52,506 bases of DNA from a virus, in the IMG/VR virus record IMGVR_UViG_3300047168_000032, positions 1-52,506 of that record, one strand, 5' to 3'. Made by a program: the position numbers and the translations under genes. The notes under the pieces were generated by a model. It searched no databases. It was given only the letters and a program-made list of their open reading frames with translations, and was not told where the DNA came from. The stretch's first letter is position 1. Every line of letters starts with the position of its first letter. This document shows positions 32,706 to 40,803 of the stretch, piece after piece.

Positions 32706-33266
32706 CTACCACAACCAACATTTAGAGTTGAGTGTGAGTATCGCTTCTCCTAAATCGTCAATTGTGCCGTTGTTATCAACAACATAATCAACATACTTAA
32801 AGTCTATACCATTTTCACTCTTGTGTCTAGTTAATTCTGCACCAACTACATTTTTTTCTTTTGTTCTATTGATGCTCAGTACAATTCCATTTCTTTCAGT
32901 AACCGCTACCGCTTCATTGTCAAATCTAACATCATCTACAAGCACAATATAATTAGAAATGTTCATTTCTTCCATGCTTAGTTCTACTTCTTCGAGCCGA
33001 TTTTTCCACAGGTTAACCCAAATATCCGGTCCTAACACCTCCCTACCCCAGTCGGTGCCTAAAAATTGCAATAATTTGCGGTCTTTGACAAAAGTGTAAG
33101 GCCTGGTATAAACAGAACTAATGCTGTTATAGAGCATTTCTTGCATATCATACAAAGGCTTAGCAAATTTAGTCTTTATTACAGGGATACGAGAAAAATC
33201 AGTAATAATATTACACACTGTAGTTTTGCCACATCCCATATTTCCAGTTAGTCCTATTATTTTCAT
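32706..33266 (-). CDS. Deoxynucleoside monophosphate kinase
   Basis: 186 residues from ATG 33266, which has AGAAGGAG ahead (the longer frame from 33308 has none). MKIIGLTGNMGCGKTTVCNI is a Walker A P-loop; then TKFAKPLYDMQEML, FLGTDWGREVLGPDIWVNLW and YIVLVDDVRFDNEAVAVTER, the typical order in T4 gp1-like dNMP kinases. It makes dNDPs for the phage's own DNA synthesis. It sits upstream of SSB in the replication operon. Confidence 0.85.
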   Translation of the reverse strand: MKIIGLTGNMGCGKTTVCNIITDFSRIPVIKTKFAKPLYDMQEMLYNSISSVYTRPYTFVKDRKLLQFLGTDWGREVLGPDIWVNLWKNRLEEVELSMEEMNISNYIVLVDDVRFDNEAVAVTERNGIVLSINRTKEKNVVGAELTRHKSENGIDFKYVDYVVDNNGTIDDLGEAILTLNSKCWLW

Positions 33267-33319
33267 ATTTACTCCTTCTATTTTTCGAATAATGCAGTTA
33301 TAAGGCATTTTTTGGGAAT

Positions 33320-33898
33320 CTATTCCTTATACATTTCAAATAACGATTTACTTTGTCTGCTCTCTTCAGAGATTCCTATAGTTTTACATAATTTTTCTAG
33401 AGTAACCAGCATATACCAAGGTTCTTTCTCATTTTTCCATGCTATATCCTCTCTCATCTCGATTTCTATGAATTTATCCAAATGATTTAAGTTTTTATCC
33501 ATAACTAAGTAATAAGACAGTACAAAGGACTCATAAACATGTACAAACGAGATTTTATGCACAGAAGTGTTGTACTTATAACCTTGGCTTTCCAATAAGT
33601 CTGCGATTTGTTCATAAGTACATGTTGGTGCTAAGTCTATATTATGCTCTTCCCTTATATAGTTGTTATCACTTGTTGTTTTTCTCTTAAAAGTCATCTG
33701 GGAGGTGTGATTGTTGTCTGTTCTATACCGGTAGAACGTGTCAGGTTTAGATGGGTCAAAAAAGAACTTATCCTCTCCAAATACAGTATAGGATTTACAT
33801 TCTCCAAATATAACATCGCAGAATTTATTGAATTCCTCAACATCAACCACTGCTCTGTATTTAAACTCCATCTCTCTTCGTTTTAGCATGTTACTCAT
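33320..33898 (-). CDS. CYTH-domain triphosphate tunnel metalloenzyme
   Basis: 192 residues. The tunnel motifs are visible: MEFKYRAVV at about 10-18 (ExxK-type start), DTFYRYRTDNN, SQMTFKRKTTSDNN, YIREEHNIDL, and HLDKFIEIEMRED near the C-terminus, with alternating acidic and basic residues pointing into a channel. The family binds triphosphates with divalent metal (thiamine triphosphatase, polyphosphate or RNA triphosphatase, class IV cyclase). Its substrate here is unknown; an effect on nucleotide signals is possible. ATGA overlap with the 33891-34124 gene. Confidence 0.75.
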   Translation of the reverse strand: MSNMLKRREMEFKYRAVVDVEEFNKFCDVIFGECKSYTVFGEDKFFFDPSKPDTFYRYRTDNNHTSQMTFKRKTTSDNNYIREEHNIDLAPTCTYEQIADLLESQGYKYNTSVHKISFVHVYESFVLSYYLVMDKNLNHLDKFIEIEMREDIAWKNEKEPWYMLVTLEKLCKTIGISEESRQSKSLFEMYKE

Positions 33899-34124
33899 CC
33901 TTTCTAAGTATTTCCCATCTTAGAGGCAAAATACCGTAGTGACAGTAAACATAAACGTATTCCTCTGGATTAAACCAATCGTATCCATCTCTTTCTTTTA
34001 CATGTTCGGGTACATAGCTGTATTTAATTGGTCTAACGAATGAGTTTTGAGGAAGGTTTATCGTTATTCCGTTTCTTTGGAGTGATACATAGTCCTCAAT
34101 TGTTACATAAAGCGGCGTCTTCAT
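33891..34124 (-). CDS. Hypothetical protein
   Basis: 77 residues, beta-rich: MKTPLYVTIEDYVSLQRNGI, ERDGYDWFNPEEYVYVYCHY, LPLRWEILRKDE. First gene after the promoter at 34131-34159, 4-base ATGA overlap with the CYTH gene start. Function unknown. Confidence 0.55.
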   Translation of the reverse strand: MKTPLYVTIEDYVSLQRNGITINLPQNSFVRPIKYSYVPEHVKERDGYDWFNPEEYVYVYCHYGILPLRWEILRKDE

Positions 34125-34130
34125 AATTTA

Positions 34131-34159
34131 AGATTACCACAACTAAAATTTTAAGTCAA
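34131..34159 (-). promoter_or_regulatory. Sigma70-type promoter, extended -10
   Basis: TTGACT, 17-nt spacer ending TGTGG, TAATCT on the minus strand, 7 nt before ATG 34124, so the leader would be very short. Confidence 0.65.
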
Positions 34160-34578
34160 GACTTTTTGTACCCTTTGATAGATTCTTTTTCTTGAAGTGT
34201 GTACCATTTGCCTAACGGAATGCCTAGTATGCGTGCAATAATTCTGCCTAAATTCCAAGCTAACTTTTCTGACTTCACCACTAATTTTATCTCATTTTTA
34301 GATACTTTGTACTTGTAAATTTTTGAATAAGCCAATTCTGTGTTTATGTTCCTAGGCATGAACAAAAAGTCGATTACGTGACCGAGTTCATGAATTAAAG
34401 ATGCCACTTCTTCTGTCTGGGATAAATCAGGGCTTATTCTTATTAGGTTACGAGAAGGTACGTAAACACCGTCTTCATCGCCTTCGTATACTATCTTGAT
34501 TCCTAACATATAAGCAAATTTATGTAAAGAATTTACATACCTGGTATAGTGCTTAAGCTCATCTCTGTACATGTTCAT
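34156..34578 (-). CDS. Zinc metallopeptidase-like protein (HELGH)
   Basis: 140 residues. YVPSRNLIRISPDLSQTEEV, then SLIHELGHVIDFLFMP contains the HExxH-type zinc site (HELGH), and further on KSEKLAWNLGRIIARILGIP gives a candidate third ligand (Glu in EKLAW, as in ImmA/IrrE-like enzymes). Its stop is 34156 and its ATG overlaps the transglycosylase stop (34575-34578). A phage peptidase that may cleave a host regulator. Catalytic residues are present; substrate unknown. Confidence 0.75.
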   Translation of the reverse strand: MNMYRDELKHYTRYVNSLHKFAYMLGIKIVYEGDEDGVYVPSRNLIRISPDLSQTEEVASLIHELGHVIDFLFMPRNINTELAYSKIYKYKVSKNEIKLVVKSEKLAWNLGRIIARILGIPLGKWYTLQEKESIKGYKKS

Positions 34579-35093
34579 CTACCTGTTTTGTCGACATAAG
34601 CATTAAGAATAAGACCTACGTAATTACTGTACTTTTTAGCTTTGCATATACCGCTGCCAGGTCCTGCATTATAACAGCTAAGTGCCCAGGCAACATTGTT
34701 TTTATGCCTCACTAAAAGCCATTTTAAGTACGCAGCTCCGTAGTCTATGTTAATCTCAGGGATCATCAATTCTTTAGCGGTTACTTTGTTTTTCCTGGTT
34801 ATCTTATAACCATTGCTTTCAGCTTTTTTGCGTTGAACAAACAAAGCTGAATCTAATTGAATTTGGGTGAGGCCAAATGAAGTGTGCCTTGATACTCCGT
34901 CTTTTAAAACCTTGGCCTTTACGTTCCATTTAGACTCTACCTCTATTAAGGCAGATAAAAGGCCGTGAGGTATCCCGTATTTTACTTCTGCTCCTTCTAC
35001 CATCTGTCGCGGAGACATCCTCATGTCTTGTGAAGGGGAACCTGCGGAGCAACTACTTAAAAAAAAGCTTAAAGCTACCATCCAAGCATTCAT
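34575..35093 (-). CDS. Lipoprotein lytic transglycosylase (SLT family)
   Basis: 172 residues. MNAWMVALSFFLSSC is a signal peptide with lipobox, Cys15 being the lipid-anchored residue. The SLT domain follows: YGIPHGLLSALIEVESKWN (catalytic Glu in EVES), SFGLTQIQ, DYGAAYLKWLLVRHKNNVAW and CYNAGPGSG. It should cut glycan strands of peptidoglycan from the membrane side. Its place in the early region (own promoter at 35100-35128), away from the endolysin, suggests a job early in infection rather than in final lysis. Confidence 0.85.
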   Translation of the reverse strand: MNAWMVALSFFLSSCSAGSPSQDMRMSPRQMVEGAEVKYGIPHGLLSALIEVESKWNVKAKVLKDGVSRHTSFGLTQIQLDSALFVQRKKAESNGYKITRKNKVTAKELMIPEINIDYGAAYLKWLLVRHKNNVAWALSCYNAGPGSGICKAKKYSNYVGLILNAYVDKTGR

Positions 35094-35099
35094 AATATA

Positions 35100-35128
35100 A
35101 ATATACCCCGTCTCTTTTAAAAAGTCAA
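35100..35128 (-). promoter_or_regulatory. Sigma70-type promoter
   Basis: TTGACT, 17-nt spacer, TATATT on the minus strand, 7 nt before ATG 35093 (very short leader; TATATT-TATATTATG). Confidence 0.65.
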
Positions 35129-35149
35129 CTATTGTATATCTATATGATC

Positions 35150-35845
35150 TTAGAGCTTTTTAGTCCATTTTCCTTTAGAATCTAGTTGCAATGGTATAAA
35201 CTTAGGGATTCCATCTTCTATAATTCCTACCCCTAAAATAGGCTTCTTGATCATTTTCTTGCTATAATTAAACGCATATGCTTTAGTGTCGGTCAGACAG
35301 CCAGTGTTAAATGCGAATAGTAAATGCCTCTTATTAGCGAAATACTGTATTCCCGCATTTACGTGAAAGTGACCGTGTACAACTGATTGCATTGAGTTTT
35401 TTGCTAAGTCTATACTCGCGTTTGGAGTTACACCGGTGGATTCATCTCCGTGCAGATATAAAACACCGTCCTCTTCGTGGCTTTCTACATACTTCCAGCC
35501 TTTAGGAGTCTGAAGTATATCACTAAAAGATTTTATAACATCTCTAGGTATTCTAGCCCTTAATGCTGCCTTGTGATACCTTAAATCATGATTTCCTAAC
35601 AGTATAATCATATTAGGAAATACCTTAGCCCATGCTTTTAGCTCTTCTCTTGTTTTCGCTAATTCATCGCCGGCTGATAGTCCATCTGGATCAGGATCGT
35701 ATGCACTTGTGCTATGAATATCAATTAAATCCCCTATTTGGATAATTAAGTCTGGTTTTTCCTTTTTTGCTACTGCTTTACAAAACTCTAAGGCGTCTGG
35801 GTGAGCGAATGGGATCTGAGTATCACTTATAGTTAGAACTTTCAT
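35150..35845 (-). CDS. Calcineurin-like metallophosphoesterase
   Basis: 231 residues with all motifs of the family: MKVLTISDTQ (D-x-H replaced by D-T-Q), IIQIGDLID (GD-x-x-D), MIILLGNHDLRYH (GNHD), LYLHGDEST and SVVHGHFHVNAG (GH-x-H). The first metal-binding His is Gln, a common variation in this class. It could act on nucleic acid ends or on nucleotides. It is not fused to other domains and is separate from SbcD at 38498. Substrate unknown. Confidence 0.8.
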   Translation of the reverse strand: MKVLTISDTQIPFAHPDALEFCKAVAKKEKPDLIIQIGDLIDIHSTSAYDPDPDGLSAGDELAKTREELKAWAKVFPNMIILLGNHDLRYHKAALRARIPRDVIKSFSDILQTPKGWKYVESHEEDGVLYLHGDESTGVTPNASIDLAKNSMQSVVHGHFHVNAGIQYFANKRHLLFAFNTGCLTDTKAYAFNYSKKMIKKPILGVGIIEDGIPKFIPLQLDSKGKWTKKL

Positions 35846-35892
35846 TTTTATTCCTTCCCTCTATGCTAATAGTGTTATTAAGTCTCCAGAGC

Positions 35893-36090
35893 CTATTTAA
35901 TTTTAGGTAGCATCGCGTTCCTCAGTAAAAAGTTCATAGTATCACTATGTTTCTTATTTATTTCTTGTACGTTCTTTTTTATTTCTTTATTGATTTCGTT
36001 CATGATTTCAGATTTAAGAACCTCAGGCAGCATTTCTGCTACTATTGTTCTTAACTGCTTCCTTAACTCTTTCACGTTTTTTTCACTCAT
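35893..36090 (-). CDS. Small charged helical protein
   Basis: 65 residues, rich in Lys and Glu: MSEKNVKELRKQLRTIVAEM, EIMNEINKEIKKNVQEINKK. Probably a coiled coil. Separated by 47 nt from the phosphoesterase gene; good ribosome site (AAGGAGAAA) ahead. Function unknown. Confidence 0.55.
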   Translation of the reverse strand: MSEKNVKELRKQLRTIVAEMLPEVLKSEIMNEINKEIKKNVQEINKKHSDTMNFLLRNAMLPKIK

Positions 36091-36104
36091 TTTATTTCTC
36101 CTTC

Positions 36105-36281
36105 TTAATTAAAAAACCAATGTAATCCTACACTAATAGACCATACCAAATATACAAGTACCCCTACAAATATTATAACAGAAATAACGAATAGACATAT
36201 CTCCTTAAAATTTCTCACAATTTCTATTAGAATAGCAGCTACCACGGCCAGACACCCTATAAAAGCTAGTACATTACTCAT
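36105..36281 (-). CDS. 58-residue two-helix membrane protein (holin-like)
   Basis: MSNVLAFIGCLAVVAAILIE, VRNFKEICLFVISVIIFVGV, LVYLVWSISVGLHWFFN: two transmembrane helices joined by a short charged loop, as in small class II holins. Its ATG overlaps the HNH stop (ATGA). It could be a holin, but early-region position makes another membrane role possible. Confidence 0.6.
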   Translation of the reverse strand: MSNVLAFIGCLAVVAAILIEIVRNFKEICLFVISVIIFVGVLVYLVWSISVGLHWFFN

Positions 36282-36661
36282 TTTTTCCTCCTTATTTTAG
36301 TTTCTTGTTTAGTCTTAATATTATGACAATCTTTACACAGCACTTGTAGGTTCTTCTCGTCACACCAGAGCCTATTAATTACTTCGTCAACACTCATTTC
36401 TTCAAAAGAGGAATTAAGCGGAATAAGAGGATCAATGTGATCTACTACCATGTAACTTTTAGCCTCTAATTTGCCACACTCTTTACATTTAACCCAAGTC
36501 TTAACCCTAGGTCTACTGCTATCACTGTGCTTTACAATAGCAGCTTTTAACACTTTGTTACGCAGTTCAGACCTAGCAAAAACACGCCTTAGAGCTCCTT
36601 TTAAAAGCCCTTGTTCTCGTTTATTTACCCTAGGATTCTTGATACCCTTTTTAAAGGCCAC
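36278..36661 (-). CDS. HNH endonuclease
   Basis: 127 residues from GTG 36661, preceded by AAGGAA; the ATG at 36709 would overlap the previous gene by 59 nt and lacks a site. Two zinc pairs flank the HNH core: WVKCKECGKLEA, then VVDHIDPLIPLNSSFEE, NLQVLCKDCHNIKTKQET. DH is the catalytic His of the beta-beta-alpha fold; C-x-x-C at both ends binds zinc. Free-standing HNH enzymes are common in phages, as homing enzymes or packaging helpers. Confidence 0.8.
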   Translation of the reverse strand: MAFKKGIKNPRVNKREQGLLKGALRRVFARSELRNKVLKAAIVKHSDSSRPRVKTWVKCKECGKLEAKSYMVVDHIDPLIPLNSSFEEMSVDEVINRLWCDEKNLQVLCKDCHNIKTKQETKIRRKK

Positions 36662-36854
36662 GTTTATCTTCCTTTTCTTTGTAAATGCTAGAAGAATCAA
36701 CACGTTCATTATCCAACGATACAGAATATTTATACGAAGCTGTTACGGCTTCCTCCTCATCACTAAATGGACCTATTTCTACTAAGCCCGTCTCATCCCA
36801 GTGATAGTACTTATTATCTTTTCGATTTTTAAATACTGGACTTATTGGACACAT
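36651..36854 (-). CDS. Hypothetical protein
   Basis: 67 residues from ATG 36854 (AGAGG ahead): MCPISPVFKNRKDNKYYHWD, ETGLVEIGPFSDEEEAVTAS. The YYHWDETGLVEIGPFSDEEEA stretch is the kind of short beta-sheet module (substrate-mimic or partner-binding) seen in small phage proteins. Overlaps the HNH start by 11 nt. Role unknown. Confidence 0.55.
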   Translation of the reverse strand: MCPISPVFKNRKDNKYYHWDETGLVEIGPFSDEEEAVTASYKYSVSLDNERVDSSSIYKEKEDKRGL

Positions 36855-36877
36855 TTTAAATCCTCTCCCTATATTTA

Positions 36878-36906
36878 AACCTACTACAAATTGGCACAAA
36901 AGTCAA
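36878..36906 (-). promoter_or_regulatory. Sigma70-type promoter
   Basis: TTGACT, 17-nt spacer, TAGGTT on the minus strand, 24 nt before ATG 36854, overlapping the end of the SbcC gene. Confidence 0.6.
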
Positions 36907-38501
36907 TCTATTTCTTTTATTTCACTAACACCATTGGTAACATTGATGTAAAACGTTCTGGGAAAGAAAGTCTTTAGCTCATTGGAGTGATCGATCACAA
37001 ATACTGTAGAATGACTCTGCTCTAGTTCGCAGAAAAGATTATATGCTTTGAGTTTCAAGGTGGTATCTAGACCATCAAGTGCTTCATCAAAAAATAGACT
37101 GTCAAATCGTGCACCTACCTTATTTTCCACAGCCTGCATGGTGGCAATTGCAAAACATAATTTTAGCAAACCTCGTTGGCCTTTTGATAACTGTGAGTAG
37201 GAGCATGCATTGCCGTTCACCTTAATATTCGTATCTAAGTCATCTGAATTATTGAGCTTAAAATCTACTTGGATCTCTGTGTCAAAGTACTTAGAGAGTA
37301 GGGTATTCGTGCTATCGTTTATGTTTACCACAGTGTTTTCTAACAAAAAAGCTCTGAGCTGGGATGACAAATCATAAAGTGTGGAGTAACAGTCAACTAA
37401 ATAAGTTAAGTTATCTTTGCCTTCTGATAGATTTTTTATATCCTCATTATTCTGATCTAGTTGATTTTTACTATGCTCAAGCATCTCTATAAAAGGGTTA
37501 GTTCTAGTTTTTAACTCTTCTAATTGAGAAAGATAAGGGTTTTCTCTTGCTTCTAGTTTAGGCTCAGGTAGGTTATGTTGTTCAAGCTGTTTTACATCCG
37601 AGTGGAAATCTTCTTCTATCTCTTTAATTTCTTTCACTATATCCTTAACTTGAGCACCACAAGAAGGGCAAGAATTACCTTTTTTTGCTTTCTCTATTTT
37701 CTTTTCCATTTTGTTTCTAAGGTGCTCAAGTTGTAATTTTTTAGTGTGCAAGTGAGCTTCATACTTTGTTTTTTCAGCGTTATAATGAGAGGTTGTCTCT
37801 TTTTCAAAATTGTTTATTCTTTCACCACAAACCTCTATTTTCTTAGTTATATCGTCTTTCCAATTAGTTAATAATTTAGAGGTCTTTTCAATGTTTTTAC
37901 GAAACACATTATCAAGGTTTAATTTCTCTGAATGTTGGGTAGTTACCTTATCTAGCTCAAGTTTCATATCTTTACGTTGTTCTGATGAGCCTTCTGCAAT
38001 CTTATTTGGTATATCCAAAGATGCTATTTTCTTAAAAAATCTCTTTCTATCTTTTGAGTTTAGTGTGAAAAAATGCCCTGAATCACTAAACTCATTATAG
38101 CAAGCACCTATTATGTATTCGTCTTTAGTAACTCCTAGAAGTTTTTCTATTTGTCCTTGTGTGTCTTTTAAGTCTTTACCTCGGTGTATGCCTGACTCAT
38201 CTTCCCAGTAGAGATCATTGTGTTTTGACTCACCACGTTTTCTGGTTATAGTTACAATGCCTTTGAGAGTTTTTACTATGGCTGTGCCAGTGGTAGGCTC
38301 TGTGGTATTCCAGCGTCTAACCTCGTCAGAAGCTCCACCTTTGGAGGTTATTCCGAATAACACCCAAGTAGCCACATCTTCAAAAGTGCTCTTTCCTGAG
38401 CCTGTGGGACCACTTATAAGGCATAATCCAAGATCCTCGTAATTAAAGTCCAGTGAGCTGTATGATCCAAAGTTAGTAGCTTTAACAGAGATTATTTTCA
38501 T
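36903..38501 (-). CDS. SbcC/Rad50-like recombination ATPase (T4 gp46-type)
   Basis: 532 residues from ATG 38501 (GGAGGG ahead; overlaps SbcD stop by ATGA). Walker A LISGPTGSGKSTFEDV near the N-terminus, Q-loop (EYIIGACYNEFSDSGHFF), long coiled coil with a zinc hook GNSCPSCGAQV in the middle, then LSKGQRGLLKLCFAIAT (signature) and SLFFDEALDGLD (Walker B and D-loop). Forms the SbcCD nuclease with the next gene; it processes DNA ends for recombination. About half the length of bacterial SbcC because the coil is short, as in phages. Confidence 0.92.
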   Translation of the reverse strand: MKIISVKATNFGSYSSLDFNYEDLGLCLISGPTGSGKSTFEDVATWVLFGITSKGGASDEVRRWNTTEPTTGTAIVKTLKGIVTITRKRGESKHNDLYWEDESGIHRGKDLKDTQGQIEKLLGVTKDEYIIGACYNEFSDSGHFFTLNSKDRKRFFKKIASLDIPNKIAEGSSEQRKDMKLELDKVTTQHSEKLNLDNVFRKNIEKTSKLLTNWKDDITKKIEVCGERINNFEKETTSHYNAEKTKYEAHLHTKKLQLEHLRNKMEKKIEKAKKGNSCPSCGAQVKDIVKEIKEIEEDFHSDVKQLEQHNLPEPKLEARENPYLSQLEELKTRTNPFIEMLEHSKNQLDQNNEDIKNLSEGKDNLTYLVDCYSTLYDLSSQLRAFLLENTVVNINDSTNTLLSKYFDTEIQVDFKLNNSDDLDTNIKVNGNACSYSQLSKGQRGLLKLCFAIATMQAVENKVGARFDSLFFDEALDGLDTTLKLKAYNLFCELEQSHSTVFVIDHSNELKTFFPRTFYINVTNGVSEIKEID

Positions 38502-39481
38502 ACCAAATCCCTCCATAATGATTTTAAGAACTGTTTGTGCTCTTCAGAATCAGGTAAAGAATCAATAACTTTGTCAAAAATAGTCTCAGGAGTATCCGAT
38601 ACCTGTACTTTTTCTATATTTTCAAGATCTTGTGGTATAAGCTCTAATTTAAAGTTGTTGTGGTTAATAAGCTCCGCGACTTTTTGTTTCTTGAAAGTAG
38701 CTAGCAGGCTTCTAGATCCTTTTACCTTAACTTTTACTGTATCTCCTTGATTTACTTTTTGATGCTGTTCTAAAATAAGTCCTGATTCTGTTAATTCACC
38801 GGTGATAATCATGTGTTTACGTAGGTTTAGAATTTCTCGGGAATACGATCCATCATCGTTTAATATCAAGAACCCTTTAGGACCATCATTAGCCTCGCCG
38901 AAAGAGTGAGTAAAAGGGGATCCTATGTAAGTTAAAGGACCTACAGTCTGGTGCCTATGGTAATGACCGGATATGACCTTAAATCCATCAAGTTCTTTAA
39001 CATCTATGGAAGTCTTATCTTGCACATAATCTCCCATAAAAGCTCCCTTAACCCCTTGATGACAAACGATAATACTACCTTTGTTAGCAGTTTTAACATG
39101 TTTAGAAAACTCGTCGCTATCCGTTTGATAGGGTATTAAAAATAAGTTGGTACCCGCCAAATAAGAAGGAATATCGATTATTTCAGCATAAGGTCTTAGA
39201 TATTCAAGTCCATGATCTTTGCCTTTTTCATTAAACAAGTCATGATTTCCAACAAGAATGTGTGTACTGCAGTGTTTATTTTTCAGTATACCCACCAAAG
39301 TATTTATGACTTCTCCCCTGATTATGGCCTTAGTGTTATGAAGGTCACCGGCTATAATCAAGGGCACATTTAGTGTCGTGGCTTTTCCTATAGCAGTGTT
39401 TAAAGCTTCAGTAGCCACTTCTAACGTATTGAGATCAAAGTGAATATCTGATATTAAAACTGCGATAGGTATACTCATCAT
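38498..39481 (-). CDS. SbcD/Mre11-like nuclease (T4 gp47-type)
   Basis: 327 residues. Phosphoesterase motifs: AVLISDIHFD, LIIAGDLHNT, HILVGNHDLFNE, SIIVCHQGVKG, VISGHYHRHQ. The first motif D-x-H and GNHD are intact. C-terminal cap region ends with a helical stretch (PDSEEHKQFLKSLWRDL) that may bind SbcC. Encoded between RecA and SbcC with overlapping stops and starts, so the three are made together. Confidence 0.92.
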   Translation of the reverse strand: MMSIPIAVLISDIHFDLNTLEVATEALNTAIGKATTLNVPLIIAGDLHNTKAIIRGEVINTLVGILKNKHCSTHILVGNHDLFNEKGKDHGLEYLRPYAEIIDIPSYLAGTNLFLIPYQTDSDEFSKHVKTANKGSIIVCHQGVKGAFMGDYVQDKTSIDVKELDGFKVISGHYHRHQTVGPLTYIGSPFTHSFGEANDGPKGFLILNDDGSYSREILNLRKHMIITGELTESGLILEQHQKVNQGDTVKVKVKGSRSLLATFKKQKVAELINHNNFKLELIPQDLENIEKVQVSDTPETIFDKVIDSLPDSEEHKQFLKSLWRDLV

Positions 39482-40368
39482 TCCTCCTCATTGCTTGAAT
39501 CTGGACTATTTATTTTTCCAACAACTTCTAATCCTGAAGAAGTGATATTAACTAACACTTGCTTAGGACCTGGATTATCTTTATAAATGTGATTTTTATA
39601 CAGGGTCCACTGCACTTGAGCGCCGATCCTCACTTTTTCTCCTTTTACTGTCTTCTCAAGCCAGCTTCTTCTAGCTGTCTGGTATATGAGGGAGGACAGC
39701 ATTCCTAAGGCTTCACCGCCTGCATTAGTTCTTCCTGGTGAACCAAGATTGGCATAAGTATAGTTTACAAGAAACAAAGCAACCTTAGAGGATTGCTCCA
39801 TTTTAGCAATGAGTTTACTAAGACCTAATCTGTTAGCTGATCCTTTGCCACCTGGCTTTTGTTTACCGTCTAACATAGTGAGCTCAGAATCTCGTTGTGA
39901 TACCATATTTCCAAAAGAGTCCCACACGATAAGCATAGGAGCATCGGGGTAGCTGTTTTTTACACCATCCCAAAGTTCAAATAACATATCAAATGCTTCT
40001 TCTGCCACTGTTGTCCGAATAATTGCTATCTGCTTAGGATCTATACCTTTGTTGATCAAATCTCGTTCCGATGTTTTGTTTTCGGTTTCAATGTAAATAA
40101 CTGCATGCTCTTGCTCTTGGGCTGCTTTGATTGCTTCTAAGGCGGCCGAAGTTTTACCACTGTCAGTTTTACCAGCAAACTGAACACCTGCTCCATACGG
40201 CAGCCCTGGTGTGTTAGTGGCCTCAACCCACCATTGAGGCATCTTAAGAAAATCACCTTCTCCTAGCTGTTTTAACTTATTACCAGTTCCTAATTTGTTA
40301 GATAACTTCTCGTCTTTAAATTGTTTTTTGACGTCGCTGACGAGCTTATCCATATTAAATTTAGTCAT
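39478..40368 (-). CDS. RecA/UvsX-like recombinase
   Basis: 296 residues. N-terminal helix (VSDVKKQFKDEKLSNKLG), Walker A FAGKTDSGKTSAALEAI, a strand with AVIYIETENKTSERDL, Walker B MLIVWDSFGN, loop region GKQKPGGKGSANRLGLSKLI, L2-like GSPGRTNAGGEALG. A Ser in the P-loop (TDSGKTS) replaces the more usual Gly-Ser pair, otherwise motifs are complete. Strand exchange for replication restart and repair. Shorter than bacterial RecA, lacking the C-terminal domain. Confidence 0.88.
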   Translation of the reverse strand: MTKFNMDKLVSDVKKQFKDEKLSNKLGTGNKLKQLGEGDFLKMPQWWVEATNTPGLPYGAGVQFAGKTDSGKTSAALEAIKAAQEQEHAVIYIETENKTSERDLINKGIDPKQIAIIRTTVAEEAFDMLFELWDGVKNSYPDAPMLIVWDSFGNMVSQRDSELTMLDGKQKPGGKGSANRLGLSKLIAKMEQSSKVALFLVNYTYANLGSPGRTNAGGEALGMLSSLIYQTARRSWLEKTVKGEKVRIGAQVQWTLYKNHIYKDNPGPKQVLVNITSSGLEVVGKINSPDSSNEEE

Positions 40369-40450
40369 TTGTATTACCCTTCACAACTATATAAAACATG
40401 CCTGTTATTAAAAAAGCAACAAATAAAGGAATTGTTAAATCATAATACAT
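40361..40450 (-). CDS. 29-residue membrane peptide
   Basis: MYYDLTIPLFVAFLITGMFY then IVVKGNTND: one transmembrane helix. AAGGAG before ATG 40450. It overlaps the RecA start, and its last codons contain RecA's ribosome site, so translation may be coupled. Function unknown. Confidence 0.5.
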   Translation of the reverse strand: MYYDLTIPLFVAFLITGMFYIVVKGNTND

Positions 40451-40459
40451 AATTACTCC

Positions 40460-40582
40460 TTATACCATGCTTGCAAGAAAAGACCATACAAGTACGACCG
40501 ATAAAGCGAACATAAATGCCAATGCTCCTAAGGAAAGAGCTAGTAAAAAAACCATTACCGTATTTAGTGCTTTACTAAACAT
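40460..40582 (-). CDS. 40-residue membrane peptide
   Basis: MFSKALNTVMVFLLALSLGA, LAFMFALSVVLVWSFLASMV: long hydrophobic helix, with GGAGGG before ATG 40582. A few nt separate it from the neighbours. It could be a holin-like or antiholin peptide. Function unknown. Confidence 0.5.
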   Translation of the reverse strand: MFSKALNTVMVFLLALSLGALAFMFALSVVLVWSFLASMV

Positions 40583-40738
40583 TTACCCTCCATTTAGTCC
40601 AGGTATACCAGTTTTTATGGGACTCTGAATCCTGGTGTTACTAGGAGCATCTGGACAACTGCTCCCTTTCTTATCACAGTCTACACTGAAACCAGTCTGC
40701 AATGCAACAAAAATAATAACAGGTATTAAGGGAATCAT
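40583..40738 (-). CDS. 51-residue exported or membrane protein
   Basis: MIPLIPVIIFVALQTGFSVD is a signal-like hydrophobic start, followed by CDKKGSSCPDAPSNTRIQSP and a Gly-rich end. Two Cys could form a disulfide. ATG 40738 has GGAAGG ahead; the frame from 40846 has a weaker start. An Rz1-like role is possible, but the Cys at 21 is not in a good lipobox. Confidence 0.45.
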   Translation of the reverse strand: MIPLIPVIIFVALQTGFSVDCDKKGSSCPDAPSNTRIQSPIKTGIPGLNGG

Positions 40739-40803
40739 ATTACCTTCCAAGACAATATTATGGCACACAGAAAAAATGACAAGAAAATTAAATAGATAGT
40801 CAT
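40735..40803 (-). CDS. 22-residue membrane peptide
   Basis: MTIYLIFLSFFLCAIILSWK then VI: entirely hydrophobic. Its ATG overlaps the stop of 40800-41186 and its stop overlaps ATG 40738 (ATGA at both ends), which argues for real, coupled translation. AGAGG lies upstream. Confidence 0.4.
   Translation of the reverse strand: MTIYLIFLSFFLCAIILSWKVI

Noticed and set aside
40556-40576. Sequence like the late element (AAAGCACTAAATACGGTA on the minus strand)
   Set aside because: It has an inserted base and a changed base, lies within a small coding frame in the early region, and is not at a late block.
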